A stretch of DNA of 64,000 nt from contig NZ_CP050296.1 in the NCBI RefSeq assembly GCF_014189455.1, forward strand, positions 6,258,001-6,322,000, read 5' to 3'. The DNA is from Mesorhizobium huakuii. Its GTDB lineage: Bacteria > Pseudomonadota > Alphaproteobacteria > Rhizobiales > Rhizobiaceae. Below the pieces are notes generated by a model. That model was given only the letters and a program-made list of their open reading frames with translations. It did no database searches and was not told where the DNA came from. Below are positions 24,974-33,277 of the stretch, piece after piece (the stretch's first letter is position 1; the number at the start of each line of letters is the position of its first letter). A program made the position numbers and the translations under genes.

Positions 24974-25046
24974 ATTTATGTAGTGATTGATACATAAATA
25001 CCTGTCAGGCTTGTCCAGTCGCGTCAACTCATTTATGTATCGATCA
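24974..25046. promoter_or_regulatory. TetR-type operator sites between the SDR pseudogene and the TetR gene
   Basis: ATTTATGTA (24974-24982) and TACATAAAT (24991-24999) form a perfect 9-bp inverted repeat with an 8-bp centre. A second site at 25031-25046 reads ATTTATGTATCGATCA; its complement matches TGATTGATACATAAAT in the first site at 15 of 16 positions. The sites lie in the divergent gap, next to the starts of both genes, as expected for a local repressor. Confidence 0.8.
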
Positions 25047-25063
25047 ACACAGAAAAGAAGAAC

Positions 25064-25678
25064 ATGTCGGAAAGAGGCCGTCCCCGCACCTTCGATCGAA
25101 CCGCGGCTTTGCGGCGCGCGATGGAGCTGTTCTGGGCCAAGGGCTATGAGGGCACGTCGGTCGCCGAGCTGACCGCGGCGATGGCTATCAATTCGCCCAG
25201 CCTCTACGCCGCCTTCGGCAGCAAGGAGGCGCTGTTCCTGGAAGCGACCGAATACTATACGCAAGCCGAAGGGACCGAGATCTGGGCCGCCTTGGACAAG
25301 GCATCGACAGCATGCCTGGCGATGGAGAACTTCCTGCGGCAGACAGCCAAGGCCTATTCGCAAACCGATCGCCCGCAGGGATGCCTGATTGCGCTGGGCG
25401 CACTGCATGAGGACTCAAGCAGCGGTGCCATCTGCACGGATTTGCGCCGCCGCCGCGCCGAAAACCTCACGGCCTTGCGCAAGCGCCTGGAGCGCGGCGT
25501 GGCCGAGGGTGAATTGCCTGCCGACTTCGACTGCGGTGCCGTGGCGACCTTCTACGCCACGGTGCAGCACGGCATGTCCATCCAGGCGCGCGACGGCGCT
25601 TCGTGCACCGCGCTGATGGCGACCGTCACCGGCGCGATGGCTGCCTGGCAAACGCTGGCAGGCCCGGACAGAGCGTGA
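25064..25678 (+). CDS. TetR/AcrR family transcriptional regulator
   Basis: 204 aa. The N-terminal helix-turn-helix reads GRPRTFDRTAALRRAMELFW then GYEGTSVAELTAAMAINSPS and LYAAFGSKEALFLEA (residues 5-60). The C-terminal ligand domain has LRQTAKAYSQTDRPQGCLIA. The gene is divergent from the broken SDR gene and the gap holds palindromic sites, so it most likely represses itself and the SDR gene. With the SDR destroyed it may be an orphan. Confidence 0.92.
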   Translation: MSERGRPRTFDRTAALRRAMELFWAKGYEGTSVAELTAAMAINSPSLYAAFGSKEALFLEATEYYTQAEGTEIWAALDKASTACLAMENFLRQTAKAYSQTDRPQGCLIALGALHEDSSSGAICTDLRRRRAENLTALRKRLERGVAEGELPADFDCGAVATFYATVQHGMSIQARDGASCTALMATVTGAMAAWQTLAGPDRA

Positions 25679-25736
25679 CAAACGCTGGCCGTTGTGGTGG
25701 AAATTCAGATATGCGCGGTTGGGAGGAAACAGGCCT

Positions 25737-26135
25737 GTGAAGAAGGGGTATCGCGAACTGCTGGATGAGGCCAACGCCGAGATCGAAGTGGTTTCGCCTG
25801 AAGAAGCGGCAGGACTGCTCGAGGACGAGGACACCATCTTCGTCGACCTGCGTGATCCGCGCGAAGTAGAGCGCGATGGGAAAATACCCGGCGCAAAGCA
25901 TGTCACTCGCGGCATGCTGGAGTTCTGGATCGATCCCGAAAGCCCCTATCACAAGCCGTTCTTCGCCTCGGGCAAGAGCTTCGTTTTCTTCTGCGCCGGC
26001 GGCTGGCGCTCGGCGCTCGCCACCAAGACGGCGCAGGACATGGGACTTGCCCCGGTCAAGCACATCCTTGGCGGCTACACCGCCTGGAAGGCGGCCGGAC
26101 TGCCCGTCGAGCCCGGCGAGAAGAAGAAAGCCTGA
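25737..26135 (+). CDS. Rhodanese-like domain protein
   Basis: 132 aa starting at GTG 25737, chosen because GGGAGGA lies nine bases upstream; the frame is open from 25692. The single rhodanese domain shows FVDLRDPREVERDGKIPGA and the active-site loop CAGGWRSA with the Cys that carries persulfide sulfur, then LGGYTAWKAAGLP. It is probably a cytoplasmic sulfurtransferase; substrate unknown. Confidence 0.85.
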   Translation: MKKGYRELLDEANAEIEVVSPEEAAGLLEDEDTIFVDLRDPREVERDGKIPGAKHVTRGMLEFWIDPESPYHKPFFASGKSFVFFCAGGWRSALATKTAQDMGLAPVKHILGGYTAWKAAGLPVEPGEKKKA

Positions 26136-26142
26136 CTGCGGC

Positions 26143-27054
26143 TCAATGCAGCAAGGATGGCTCGCGGTGCTCCGCGACGAAGGCTACGGCGCGTTCGACA
26201 ACGCCCTTGTCTGCCAGAATGCGGCGATGGCCGAGCCCGTCGGCCCAGTGCAGCCGCACATGGCCGCCGGCGCCGGCATAGCGCTTTGCATGTTCGGCCG
26301 GCACCTCACGATCATTCGGCGCGTGGATGACCAGCGTCGGCACCGGCGCCTGGGCAAGCTGGCGGTCCCCGGTGAATTCATGCAGCGGCCGGCCGGACAA
26401 ATGTTGAACACGGTCCGCCATCGCGACCTGCGAACGCGGCCCGACATTAAGCATGCGGCTGAAATCGGCGAAGATCGCCGGTAAGGAACTCGGTGCTGCG
26501 ATCAGCACAAGCCGTCCGGCTGCCAGCGGCGGGATGTTCTTGACGGAACCGGCAATGGCATTGGCGGCAACGGCGCCGCCAAAGGAATGCCCCACCGCCG
26601 CGACAAACGGGCCGAACCATTCGCCAGTGACCCGTACGGCCTCGACAGCATTGACCATGTTCAAGTGCCGGCCCTGCGAATGGCCATGGCCCGGCAGGTC
26701 CAGCGAAACGACCCTGTAGCCGGCAGCGCGATAGCCTTCGATCAAAGCGCGCATATATTCGGTACGCGAACGCCAGCCATGAACGACAAGCACGGTGCCA
26801 AGAGCGGCCCTGCCCGGCTCCGGCCGGAATTCGTGCACCATGACGCAGCCGGTAGCCGTCTTCAGCCGATGATGGCGTGCCTCGGTCATGAACTCCGCAG
26901 CGCGGCCGATGGCGCGGCGTTCGCCGTCGGTCAGCGTCTTGGCGCTCGGCGTGCGGCAGAACAGTTCGAACGCCGCGCGCCCGGTGATGCGCGGCGCAAT
27001 ATGTTCGGCCGCACCAAATACGCTGCGGATGACCTTCAGCCCGATTGATGCCAT
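26143..27054 (-). CDS. Alpha/beta hydrolase
   Basis: 303 aa. The hydrolase core begins with VLVVHGWRSRTEYMRALIEG (about residue 88) and continues VVSLDLPGHGHSQGRHLNMV. The nucleophile elbow is GHSFGG (about residue 153), the acid Asp is in HAPNDREVP and the His in GLGHRRIL near residue 276. This is a complete catalytic triad. It is divergent from a MarR gene whose operator covers the shared gap, so it is probably its target. Substrate unknown. Confidence 0.87.
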   Translation of the reverse strand: MASIGLKVIRSVFGAAEHIAPRITGRAAFELFCRTPSAKTLTDGERRAIGRAAEFMTEARHHRLKTATGCVMVHEFRPEPGRAALGTVLVVHGWRSRTEYMRALIEGYRAAGYRVVSLDLPGHGHSQGRHLNMVNAVEAVRVTGEWFGPFVAAVGHSFGGAVAANAIAGSVKNIPPLAAGRLVLIAAPSSLPAIFADFSRMLNVGPRSQVAMADRVQHLSGRPLHEFTGDRQLAQAPVPTLVIHAPNDREVPAEHAKRYAGAGGHVRLHWADGLGHRRILADKGVVERAVAFVAEHREPSLLH

Positions 27055-27073
27055 AGTGAGAATCCATCCATAC

Positions 27074-27107
27074 GTTCAAGCATGAACATAATAGTTCAAA
27101 GATGAAC
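27074..27107. promoter_or_regulatory. Two MarR-type palindromic operators
   Basis: GTTCAAGCATGAAC (27074-27087) and GTTCAAAGATGAAC (27094-27107) are two near-palindromes whose starts are 20 bases apart, two helical turns. The second contains the ATG start codon (27102) of the MarR gene, so binding would block its own expression. They lie between the regulator and the divergent hydrolase gene. Confidence 0.75.
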
Positions 27108-27554
27108 AATAAACAAGAGCTACCCTGGGACAACCCGCGTTTTCGCAACTGGGTCGCGGTGGCGCGCGCCTGCCATGTGCTGGAGCGCACGCTGGCGGTG
27201 AAGCTCGCGCCGCTGGATCTCAAGCCGGCGCAGCTCGACGTGCTGATGAACCTCTACCGCCATCCCGGCATGTCGCAGCACGACCTTGCCCGCAAGCTGC
27301 TCGTCGGCCGCTCCAACATCACCATGCTGCTGCCGCAGCTGGAGACGCGCGGCCTGCTGCGCCGCGAAGGCGACGAGAAGGACAAGCGCATCCTGCGGCT
27401 CGCCTTGACCGAAGCCGGCGAGGCGCTGCTGATGCAGGCGCTGAAAGTACACATGGCGCTGATCGAAAAGGCGATGAGCCAGTCGACGCCGGAGCAGTGC
27501 GACATGATCGGCGAACAGATGCGCAAAATCTATGAGGTGCTGAAGGAAGCCTAG
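27102..27554 (+). CDS. MarR family transcriptional regulator
   Basis: 150 aa. The winged helix region is LKPAQLDVLMNLYRHPGMSQ, then HDLARKLLVGRSNITMLLPQ (recognition helix) and LLRREGDEKDKRILRLALTE (wing with the Asp-Lys-Arg pattern of MarR). It likely represses itself and the divergent hydrolase gene through the two palindromes in the gap. The ligand is unknown. Confidence 0.92.
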   Translation: MNNKQELPWDNPRFRNWVAVARACHVLERTLAVKLAPLDLKPAQLDVLMNLYRHPGMSQHDLARKLLVGRSNITMLLPQLETRGLLRREGDEKDKRILRLALTEAGEALLMQALKVHMALIEKAMSQSTPEQCDMIGEQMRKIYEVLKEA

Positions 27555-27625
27555 CACCCAAGGCGTGCCGGGAGGTCAGGAGGCCGCCATTTGCAGGACA
27601 GCCTCACTGAATATCGGTGCATCGG

Positions 27626-28237
27626 TTACCACATCGTCTTCTTCGCCCGCTCCGGCCATTCCTTGTCGTAGGCCTCGCCGTCGATGTTCTTGCGGCTGGT
27701 GATTTCCAGGATTTTTCCGGGCGTCGGCAGTGATTTCGGATCGACATGCTTGGCCGGATTCCAAAGCTCCGATCGCACGATGGCGCGGGCGCACTGGAAG
27801 TAGACCGAATCGACATCGATGACGGTTACCGAGCGCGCCGCCTTGCCGTCGACCATGAAGGACGTGCAAAGTTCGGCGTCCGTGGTGATATGCGCTCGTC
27901 CGTTGATGCGCAGCGTGGTGCCGGAGCCCGGCACCAGGAACAGCAGCCCGACACGCGAATCCCTGATGATGTTTCTCAGCGAATCGGCGCGATTGTTGCC
28001 ACGCCGGTCCGGCATCATCAGTGTCCTCGAATCGACGATGCGCACGAAGCCCGCAAGATCGCCGCGCGGCGAACAATCCAGCCCCTCCGGGCCGCTGGTG
28101 GCAAGCGCGACAAAGGGCGAGGCTTCGATGAAGGCGGCATATTCGGGAATGACGTGGTCGAGTTCCTTGACCAGCGAAGCTTCGCCAGGGACACCATAGA
28201 GCGCTTCGAGCTGTTCGACCGTGGTGATGAGCGACAT
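27626..28237 (-). CDS. Pyridoxamine 5'-phosphate oxidase-like flavin-binding protein
   Basis: 203 aa with the split-barrel flavin fold: FVALATSGPEGLDCSPRGDL (about residue 42), DRRGNNRADSLRNII (cofactor phosphate-binding block) and VGLLFLVPGSGTTLRINGRA. This resembles the subfamily of FMN-dependent pyridoxamine-oxidase-like proteins around 200 aa with C-terminal WPERAKKTMW. The substrate is not known; many members are F420- or FMN-dependent reductases. Confidence 0.85.
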   Translation of the reverse strand: MSLITTVEQLEALYGVPGEASLVKELDHVIPEYAAFIEASPFVALATSGPEGLDCSPRGDLAGFVRIVDSRTLMMPDRRGNNRADSLRNIIRDSRVGLLFLVPGSGTTLRINGRAHITTDAELCTSFMVDGKAARSVTVIDVDSVYFQCARAIVRSELWNPAKHVDPKSLPTPGKILEITSRKNIDGEAYDKEWPERAKKTMW

Positions 28238-28303
28238 CTTTTCGTCTCCGAACCTTTGCCGGCGCTACTCCACATCGATGACGTTTTGACGACAGCGATT
28301 GGA

Positions 28304-28657
28304 TCAGCGGTCCCGGCTCAATCCCTTTTCCGCAAGCTCCGCCAGATAGGCATTCCAGCGCTCATCCTTCTCATGGCCGAGCGTGTGCAGGTAGTTCCAG
28401 GTGAAGATGCCGGTGTCGTGGAAATCGTCGAAGGTAATGCGCACTGCGTAATTGCCGACCGGCTCGATCTTGAGGATAGCCACGTTGCGCTTGCCGGGAA
28501 CCGTCACCCGCTGCTCCGGCGAATGGCCCTGCACCTCGGCCGATGGTGAGGCGACGCGCAACAGTTCGGCCGGCAATTCGAATGGCTGGTGATTGGGAAA
28601 AGTGACCGACAGCAGCTTGCGGTCCTTGGAGACCCTGAGTTCTTTTGGCGCGGTCAT
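28304..28657 (-). CDS. DUF971 (gamma-butyrobetaine hydroxylase-like N-terminal domain) protein
   Basis: 117 aa. The fold is recognised from KELRVSKDRKLLSVTFPNHQ, FELPAELLRVASPSAEVQGH, then VGNYAVRITFDDFHDTGIFT and WNYLHTLGHEKDERW. Stand-alone DUF971 proteins occur next to Mrp/ApbC or Mo-cofactor genes in many bacteria; here moaA lies 200 bases away, divergent. The biochemical role is unknown. Confidence 0.85.
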   Translation of the reverse strand: MTAPKELRVSKDRKLLSVTFPNHQPFELPAELLRVASPSAEVQGHSPEQRVTVPGKRNVAILKIEPVGNYAVRITFDDFHDTGIFTWNYLHTLGHEKDERWNAYLAELAEKGLSRDR

Positions 28658-28713
28658 GCTGTTTGATCCCGTATCGATTGCCCTTCCCTACGCCGCTTCG
28701 CGCAAGGGGAAAA

Positions 28714-28732
28714 GTCCTCATAGGCCGACCGA
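28714..28732. repeat. Small hairpin upstream of moaA
   Basis: In the 196-base gap between the DUF971 gene and moaA, the sequence CCGACAC-ATC-GTGTCGG forms a perfect 7-bp stem with a 3-nt loop (approximate position given). It has no T run. I do not see the conserved features of the known Mo-cofactor riboswitch. Confidence 0.35.
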
Positions 28733-28853
28733 CACATCGTGTCGGCTCCGGGATGTTACCAAAGATTGAGAAGCGGTATCTTGAATGGTGGGCTGGATCG
28801 TATCACATAGCTGTATATAACGATGCCGGTAACGGCCACGGAAACGCTCGAAC

Positions 28854-29849
28854 ATGAACATGATCGACCCCTTCGGTCGCACGATCAGCTATCTCAGAGT
28901 GTCGGTCACCGACCGCTGCGATTTCCGTTGCACCTATTGCATGGCCGAGGACATGACCTTCCTGCCGAAGAAGGACCTGTTGTCGCTGGAAGAGCTGGAC
29001 CGGCTCTGCACCGTCTTCATCGAAAAAGGTGTCAAAAGGCTGCGCCTCACCGGCGGTGAGCCGCTGGTGCGCAAGAACATCATGCATCTGGTGCGCCAGC
29101 TGTCGCGCCATCTCGACAGCGGCGCGCTGGAAGAACTGACGCTGACGACCAACGGCTCGCAGCTGTCGCGCTTTGCCGCCGAGCTCGCCGATTGCGGCGT
29201 CAAGCGCATCAACGTCTCGCTCGACACGCTCGACGCCGACAAGTTCCACCAGATCACCCGCTGGGGCCATCTCGGCAAGGTCATGGATGGCATCGATGCC
29301 GCCCAGGCAGCCGGGCTGAAGGTCAAGCTCAACGCGGTGGCGCTGAAGGATTTCAATGACGCCGAACTGCCCGACATGCTGCGCTGGGCGCATGGCCGCG
29401 GCATGGACCTGACCGTCATCGAGACCATGCCGATGGGCGAGATCGACGCCGACCGCACCGACCAGTATCTGCCGCTGTCGCTGCTGCGCGCCTCGCTCGA
29501 ACGCCAGTTCACGCTGACCGACATTCCCTTCAAGACCGGCGGCCCCGCCCGCTATGTCCATGTCGCCGAGACCGGCGGCAAGCTCGGCTTCATCACACCG
29601 ATGACGCATAATTTCTGCGAAAGCTGCAACCGTGTCCGGCTGACCTGCACGGGCACGCTCTATATGTGCCTTGGCCAGGAAGATGCCGCCGACCTGCGTT
29701 CGCCGTTGCGCGCATCCGAGGGCAACGAACTTGTCGCCGACGCGATCGACGAGGCCATCGGCCGCAAGCCGAAAGGCCATGACTTCATCATCGACCGCCG
29801 CACCAGCCGCCCATCGGTGTCCCGGCATATGAGTGTCACCGGCGGCTGA
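28854..29849 (+). CDS. moaA: GTP 3',8-cyclase MoaA
   Basis: 331 aa radical-SAM enzyme that starts molybdenum cofactor synthesis by converting GTP to 3',8-cyclo-GTP. The N-terminal SAM cluster site is [20 protein letters not shown] (CxxxCxxC, about residues 22-29). [10 protein letters not shown] follows. The C-terminal cluster lies in [20 protein letters not shown]. The protein ends in Gly-Gly, as needed for activity. It needs MoaC/MoaE elsewhere; mobA and mobB are 2-3 kb downstream. Confidence 0.96.
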   Translation: MNMIDPFGRTISYLRVSVTDRCDFRCTYCMAEDMTFLPKKDLLSLEELDRLCTVFIEKGVKRLRLTGGEPLVRKNIMHLVRQLSRHLDSGALEELTLTTNGSQLSRFAAELADCGVKRINVSLDTLDADKFHQITRWGHLGKVMDGIDAAQAAGLKVKLNAVALKDFNDAELPDMLRWAHGRGMDLTVIETMPMGEIDADRTDQYLPLSLLRASLERQFTLTDIPFKTGGPARYVHVAETGGKLGFITPMTHNFCESCNRVRLTCTGTLYMCLGQEDAADLRSPLRASEGNELVADAIDEAIGRKPKGHDFIIDRRTSRPSVSRHMSVTGG

Positions 29850-29893
29850 TTTTTTTCGAAAACTCTTCTGGCTCTATTGGCTTCGAGGCGAGC

Positions 29894-30367
29894 ATGCGGC
29901 GACGTTCTTCGTTCCTGGCGACTGTCATTATCATCGCGGCGACCAGCGCGATCGCCGCGCCTTCCACCTATGTGAACGAGCGCTTCGGCACCGTCTGCAC
30001 CTTTCCCGATGAGATATTTGCCGATCGTCAGCCCGAGCCGGAAAATGGCGACGGACAGGTGTGGCTGAGCGCGGATGGCGCCAGCCTGACCTGCTCCGGC
30101 ATCCTCAACGTCGATGATGACACGCCGAAAGGCTTTGTCGCCGATGAAAAGGCAAGCAAGGAACCTGGCTACACCGTCACCTACAGCAAGGTCGGCAAGA
30201 ACTGGGCGGTGCTGTCGGGGATGAAGGATGGAAAGATCTTCTACGAGCGGCGTCTGTTCGGCAGGGATGGCGTCATCCGCACGGTCTGGATCGATTACCC
30301 GCCGGCCCTGAAATCGAAATACGACCCTCTGGTCGGGCCGATCGCCGGCAGCCTCAAGGGGCCGTGA
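29894..30367 (+). CDS. Secreted protein of unknown function (157 aa)
   Basis: Signal peptide MRRRSSFLATVIIIAATSAI, cleavage near IAAP. The mature part begins STYVNERFGTVCTFPDEIFA and contains a second Cys in LTCSGILNV, so a disulfide is likely. It is a conserved-looking rhizobial periplasmic protein, not recognised further. It lies 44 bases after moaA but need not be functionally linked. Confidence 0.6.
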   Translation: MRRRSSFLATVIIIAATSAIAAPSTYVNERFGTVCTFPDEIFADRQPEPENGDGQVWLSADGASLTCSGILNVDDDTPKGFVADEKASKEPGYTVTYSKVGKNWAVLSGMKDGKIFYERRLFGRDGVIRTVWIDYPPALKSKYDPLVGPIAGSLKGP

Positions 30368-30486
30368 GCATTTTCGGTCACATCCCAGAAATAGTCTGAT
30401 CCGCAAACGGTTGCCCGATTTACCGCCAGCATGTTCCGGCCTAGCTTTCCCCGCAGCGGAATCGTCGCTCACAGGGGGAATAAATC

Positions 30487-30846
30487 ATGCGCAAACTCAT
30501 TCTTTCTCTTGCATTGCTTGGCCTCACGGCCCTGCCCGCGGCAGCTCAGTCGATCGGCGGCACCTATACCGTCGCCGGCACCAATTTCGACGGATCGAAA
30601 TATGATGGCGAAGCCACCATCACGCTGACCAGCGGGACGACCTGCGCGATCCACTGGGAGACGGGCGGCTCTTCCTCGGATGGCATCTGCATGCGCAATG
30701 ACGACGCGTTCTCCGCCGGCTATGTCATGGGTAAGGATATCGGCCTCGTCGTCTACAAGGTCGAGGATGACGGCTCGCTGCATGGCCTGTGGACCATCGC
30801 CGGCAAGGAAGGCAACGGCACCGAAATACTGACGCCGAAGAAATAG
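30487..30846 (+). CDS. Small secreted protein of unknown function (119 aa)
   Basis: Signal peptide MRKLILSLALLGLTALPAAA, then QSIGGTYTVAGTNFDGSKYD and a beta-rich domain with two Cys (TTCAIHWETG, DGICMRND). This looks like a periplasmic beta-sandwich protein with a repeated G-x-Y pattern. A GGGGG box lies before the ATG. Confidence 0.65.
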   Translation: MRKLILSLALLGLTALPAAAQSIGGTYTVAGTNFDGSKYDGEATITLTSGTTCAIHWETGGSSSDGICMRNDDAFSAGYVMGKDIGLVVYKVEDDGSLHGLWTIAGKEGNGTEILTPKK

Positions 30847-30941
30847 GCATCGCGGAGACCAGACAGTTTTCGGGAGGCGGAGCCGTCTCCCGACCAGATT
30901 TGTGCCGAATCCAGGGCGTGATTTCGCGCCGGCTATGACGA

Positions 30942-31949
30942 ATGCCCCGGTCCTGGCCCAGCCCTTTGCCATTGCGGTTTCGTGGCGGGCTGTTACAGGC
31001 TTGCTTGCCCAAGCAACCGGTAGATGTCTTGCCCCTTTCTCCAAATCTTCGCGGCGCGTTGTTCATGATGGTGGCGATGGTTGGCTTCACGCTCAACGAC
31101 GCCATCACCAAATACTCTTCGCTATCGATGAACATGGCGCAGGTCATGCTGATCAGAGGGGCCTTTGCCTCGCTCTTCGTCGGCCTGCTGGCCTGGCAAC
31201 GTGGCGCGCTTTCGCGGCCGCGCCTGATGCTGCAGCCTATGGTGGCAATCCGTGTCCTGGGAGAAGCAGGCGCCACCGTGTCATTCCTCGTGGCGCTTGC
31301 CCATTTGCCGATCGGCAGTGTTTCGGCCGTTCTTCAGGCGCTGCCGCTGGCGGTGACCATGGGTGCCGCGCTGTTTTTCGGCGAAGCGGTCGGCTGGCGA
31401 CGCTGGCTGGCGATCGCCGTCGGCTTTGCCGGTGTGATGGTCATCGTCCGGCCGGGCTTCGACGGCTTCACCATCTATTCCCTTTGGGCGTTGGCCAGCG
31501 TCGCCTGCTGCACCGTGCGCGATCTCTCCACCAAGCGCATCCCCCAAACCATACCGACGATGCTGGTCTCGACCGCGACCGCACTGGCAATGACCGTCGT
31601 CGGCGCGGTGCTGTTGTCGCCGATGGGGGGCTGGACGCCGATGAGCGGCAAGAGCACGGCGCTCTTGGCGCTGGCGGCGGTGCTCGTGGTCATCGGCTAC
31701 CAATCCGTCATCATGGCGATGCGCTCGGGCGAGATCTCCTTCATCGCGCCCTTCCGCTACACGGCGCTCCTCTGGTCCATCTTGCTTGGCCTGATCGTCT
31801 TCGGCGACATACCGGACATGCCGATGATCGTCGGTGCGACAATCGTCGTCGGCTCGGGTCTCTATGCGCTTTATCGCGAACGCGTTGTCGGCCGGCGGAA
31901 AATCGTCGCCGAAACCACCGGGCCGGCCATGGCGCCGGATGGAATCTAG
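30942..31949 (+). CDS. DMT superfamily (EamA-type) transporter
   Basis: About 10 membrane helices in two repeats, from ALFMMVAMVGFTLNDAITKY (about residue 39) to IVVGSGLYALYRERVVGRRK. The EamA pattern shows in GSVSAVLQALPLAVTMGAAL and the end repeat. The first 29 residues look non-coding, and TTG 31029 (reading LPLSPNLRGALF) is a good alternative start. It exports or imports small metabolites; the substrate is unknown. It lies between moaA and mobA. Confidence 0.85.
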   Translation: MPRSWPSPLPLRFRGGLLQACLPKQPVDVLPLSPNLRGALFMMVAMVGFTLNDAITKYSSLSMNMAQVMLIRGAFASLFVGLLAWQRGALSRPRLMLQPMVAIRVLGEAGATVSFLVALAHLPIGSVSAVLQALPLAVTMGAALFFGEAVGWRRWLAIAVGFAGVMVIVRPGFDGFTIYSLWALASVACCTVRDLSTKRIPQTIPTMLVSTATALAMTVVGAVLLSPMGGWTPMSGKSTALLALAAVLVVIGYQSVIMAMRSGEISFIAPFRYTALLWSILLGLIVFGDIPDMPMIVGATIVVGSGLYALYRERVVGRRKIVAETTGPAMAPDGI

Positions 31950-31992
31950 CCGGGTCTTGTGATTTCCGGCGGCTGGCGTACAGGCTCGATGC

Positions 31993-32619
31993 ATGGAGCG
32001 AGATATTGCAGGGATCGTCCTGGCCGGAGGCCAATCAAGGCGCATGGGAGGCGGCGACAAGAGCCTGTTGCCGCTTGGCAGCGGCAGCGTGCTTGACCAG
32101 CTCCTGTCGCGCTTTGGTCCGCAGGTTGAAATCCTGGCGCTGAGCGCCAATGGCGATCCCGACCGCTTTTCCCGTTTCGGACTGCCTGTGCTCGCCGACA
32201 CGATCGAAGGCTTTGCCGGGCCGCTGGCCGGAATCCTCACCGGCCTCGAATGGGCCGCTGCCGGCACGCCTTGCAAGGCGGTCGTCACCGCCGCCGGCGA
32301 CACGCCTTTTCTGCCGCTTGATCTCGTCGAGCGCCTGGCGGCAGCAGCCGGCGAGCATCCCGGTTCGATCGCCGTCGCCTTATCGGCCGGCAGGCGGCAC
32401 CCGACCTTCGCGCTCTGGCCAATCGATTGCCGCGATGCCTTGCGGCATTTCCTGGTCGATGAGGACAACAGGCGGGTTTCGGCCTTCATCGAGCGCCATG
32501 GTCACGTCGAGGTGGAATTCCCGGTCCTGCAATCCACAGGGCTCGACCCTTTCTTCAACATCAATGTGCCGGACGATCTTGCCGAGGCCGCGCGGCTGTT
32601 GCAGAGCATGACATCATGA
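31993..32619 (+). CDS. mobA: Molybdenum cofactor guanylyltransferase MobA
   Basis: 208 aa. It attaches GMP to molybdopterin to form the guanine dinucleotide cofactor. The nucleotide-binding N-terminus is GIVLAGGQSRRMGGGDKSLL, with Arg/Lys as expected. FAGPLAGILTGLEWAA and TAAGDTPFLPLDLVE (Mg-binding Asp) follow, then FNINVPDDLAEA at the end. Its stop overlaps the mobB start by four bases. Confidence 0.95.
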   Translation: MERDIAGIVLAGGQSRRMGGGDKSLLPLGSGSVLDQLLSRFGPQVEILALSANGDPDRFSRFGLPVLADTIEGFAGPLAGILTGLEWAAAGTPCKAVVTAAGDTPFLPLDLVERLAAAAGEHPGSIAVALSAGRRHPTFALWPIDCRDALRHFLVDEDNRRVSAFIERHGHVEVEFPVLQSTGLDPFFNINVPDDLAEAARLLQSMTS

Positions 32620-33119
32620 ACATCTTCGGCATCACCGGCTGGAAAAACTCCGGCAAGACGACTCTGACCGAGAAGCTGGTCGCCGAGCTTGTGCGGCGCG
32701 GCTGGAAGGTCTCGACGGTCAAACATGCTCATCATGATTTCGACATCGACAAGCCCGGCGCCGACAGCTTCCGCCATCGCCAGGCCGGCGCCACCGAGGT
32801 CGCGATCGTGTCCGGCAATCGCTGGGCGCTGATGCACGAATTGCGCGGTGAGAATGAGCCGCCGCTGGACAGCATCCTCTCGCGGCTCGCCCCATGCGAC
32901 ATCGTGCTGGTCGAAGGCTACAAGCGCGAGACCCACCGCAAGATCGAAACGCGGCGCCTGGAAGCGAAGGACCGGACGCCGCTCGCGGCGGGTGATCCCA
33001 ATATTGTCGCCGTCGCCGCGGATTTCGCCGTCACCGACGAAAGCCTGCCGGTATTCGACCTCGACGACGTAAAATCCATAGTCGACTTCATCGAGCGCAC
33101 CACCGGTCTCGTTGCTTGA
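32616..33119 (+). CDS. mobB: Molybdopterin-guanine dinucleotide biosynthesis adapter MobB
   Basis: 167 aa P-loop GTPase-like protein: FGITGWKNSGKTTLTEKLVA (Walker A), then VSTVKHAHHDFDIDKPGADS and DIVLVEGYKRETHRKIETRR (Walker B). It aids MobA in making the Mo-bis-MGD cofactor. Translationally coupled to mobA (ATGA). Confidence 0.95.
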   Translation: MNIFGITGWKNSGKTTLTEKLVAELVRRGWKVSTVKHAHHDFDIDKPGADSFRHRQAGATEVAIVSGNRWALMHELRGENEPPLDSILSRLAPCDIVLVEGYKRETHRKIETRRLEAKDRTPLAAGDPNIVAVAADFAVTDESLPVFDLDDVKSIVDFIERTTGLVA

Positions 33120-33277
33120 GAACTAACCTAACGGCAGAACCCCATTACCGATTTCGGTGGTTTTGCAGTTGCTTTTTTCTTGGAAAGAGTGGGAGTATCG
33201 CGCCAGCGGGCGGTCAAAAGCACCGCCCCACAGAGCCGTTTCGGAACGACGGCCGGGACCATAAAGAGAGGACTATC

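Noticed and set aside
28658..28853. Mo-cofactor riboswitch upstream of moaA
   Set aside because: Only one small hairpin is present. I see none of the conserved elements of that riboswitch class.
30902..32143. 413-codon + strand frame over the transporter gene
   Set aside because: His/Arg-rich sequence in another frame than the clear ten-helix transporter protein.
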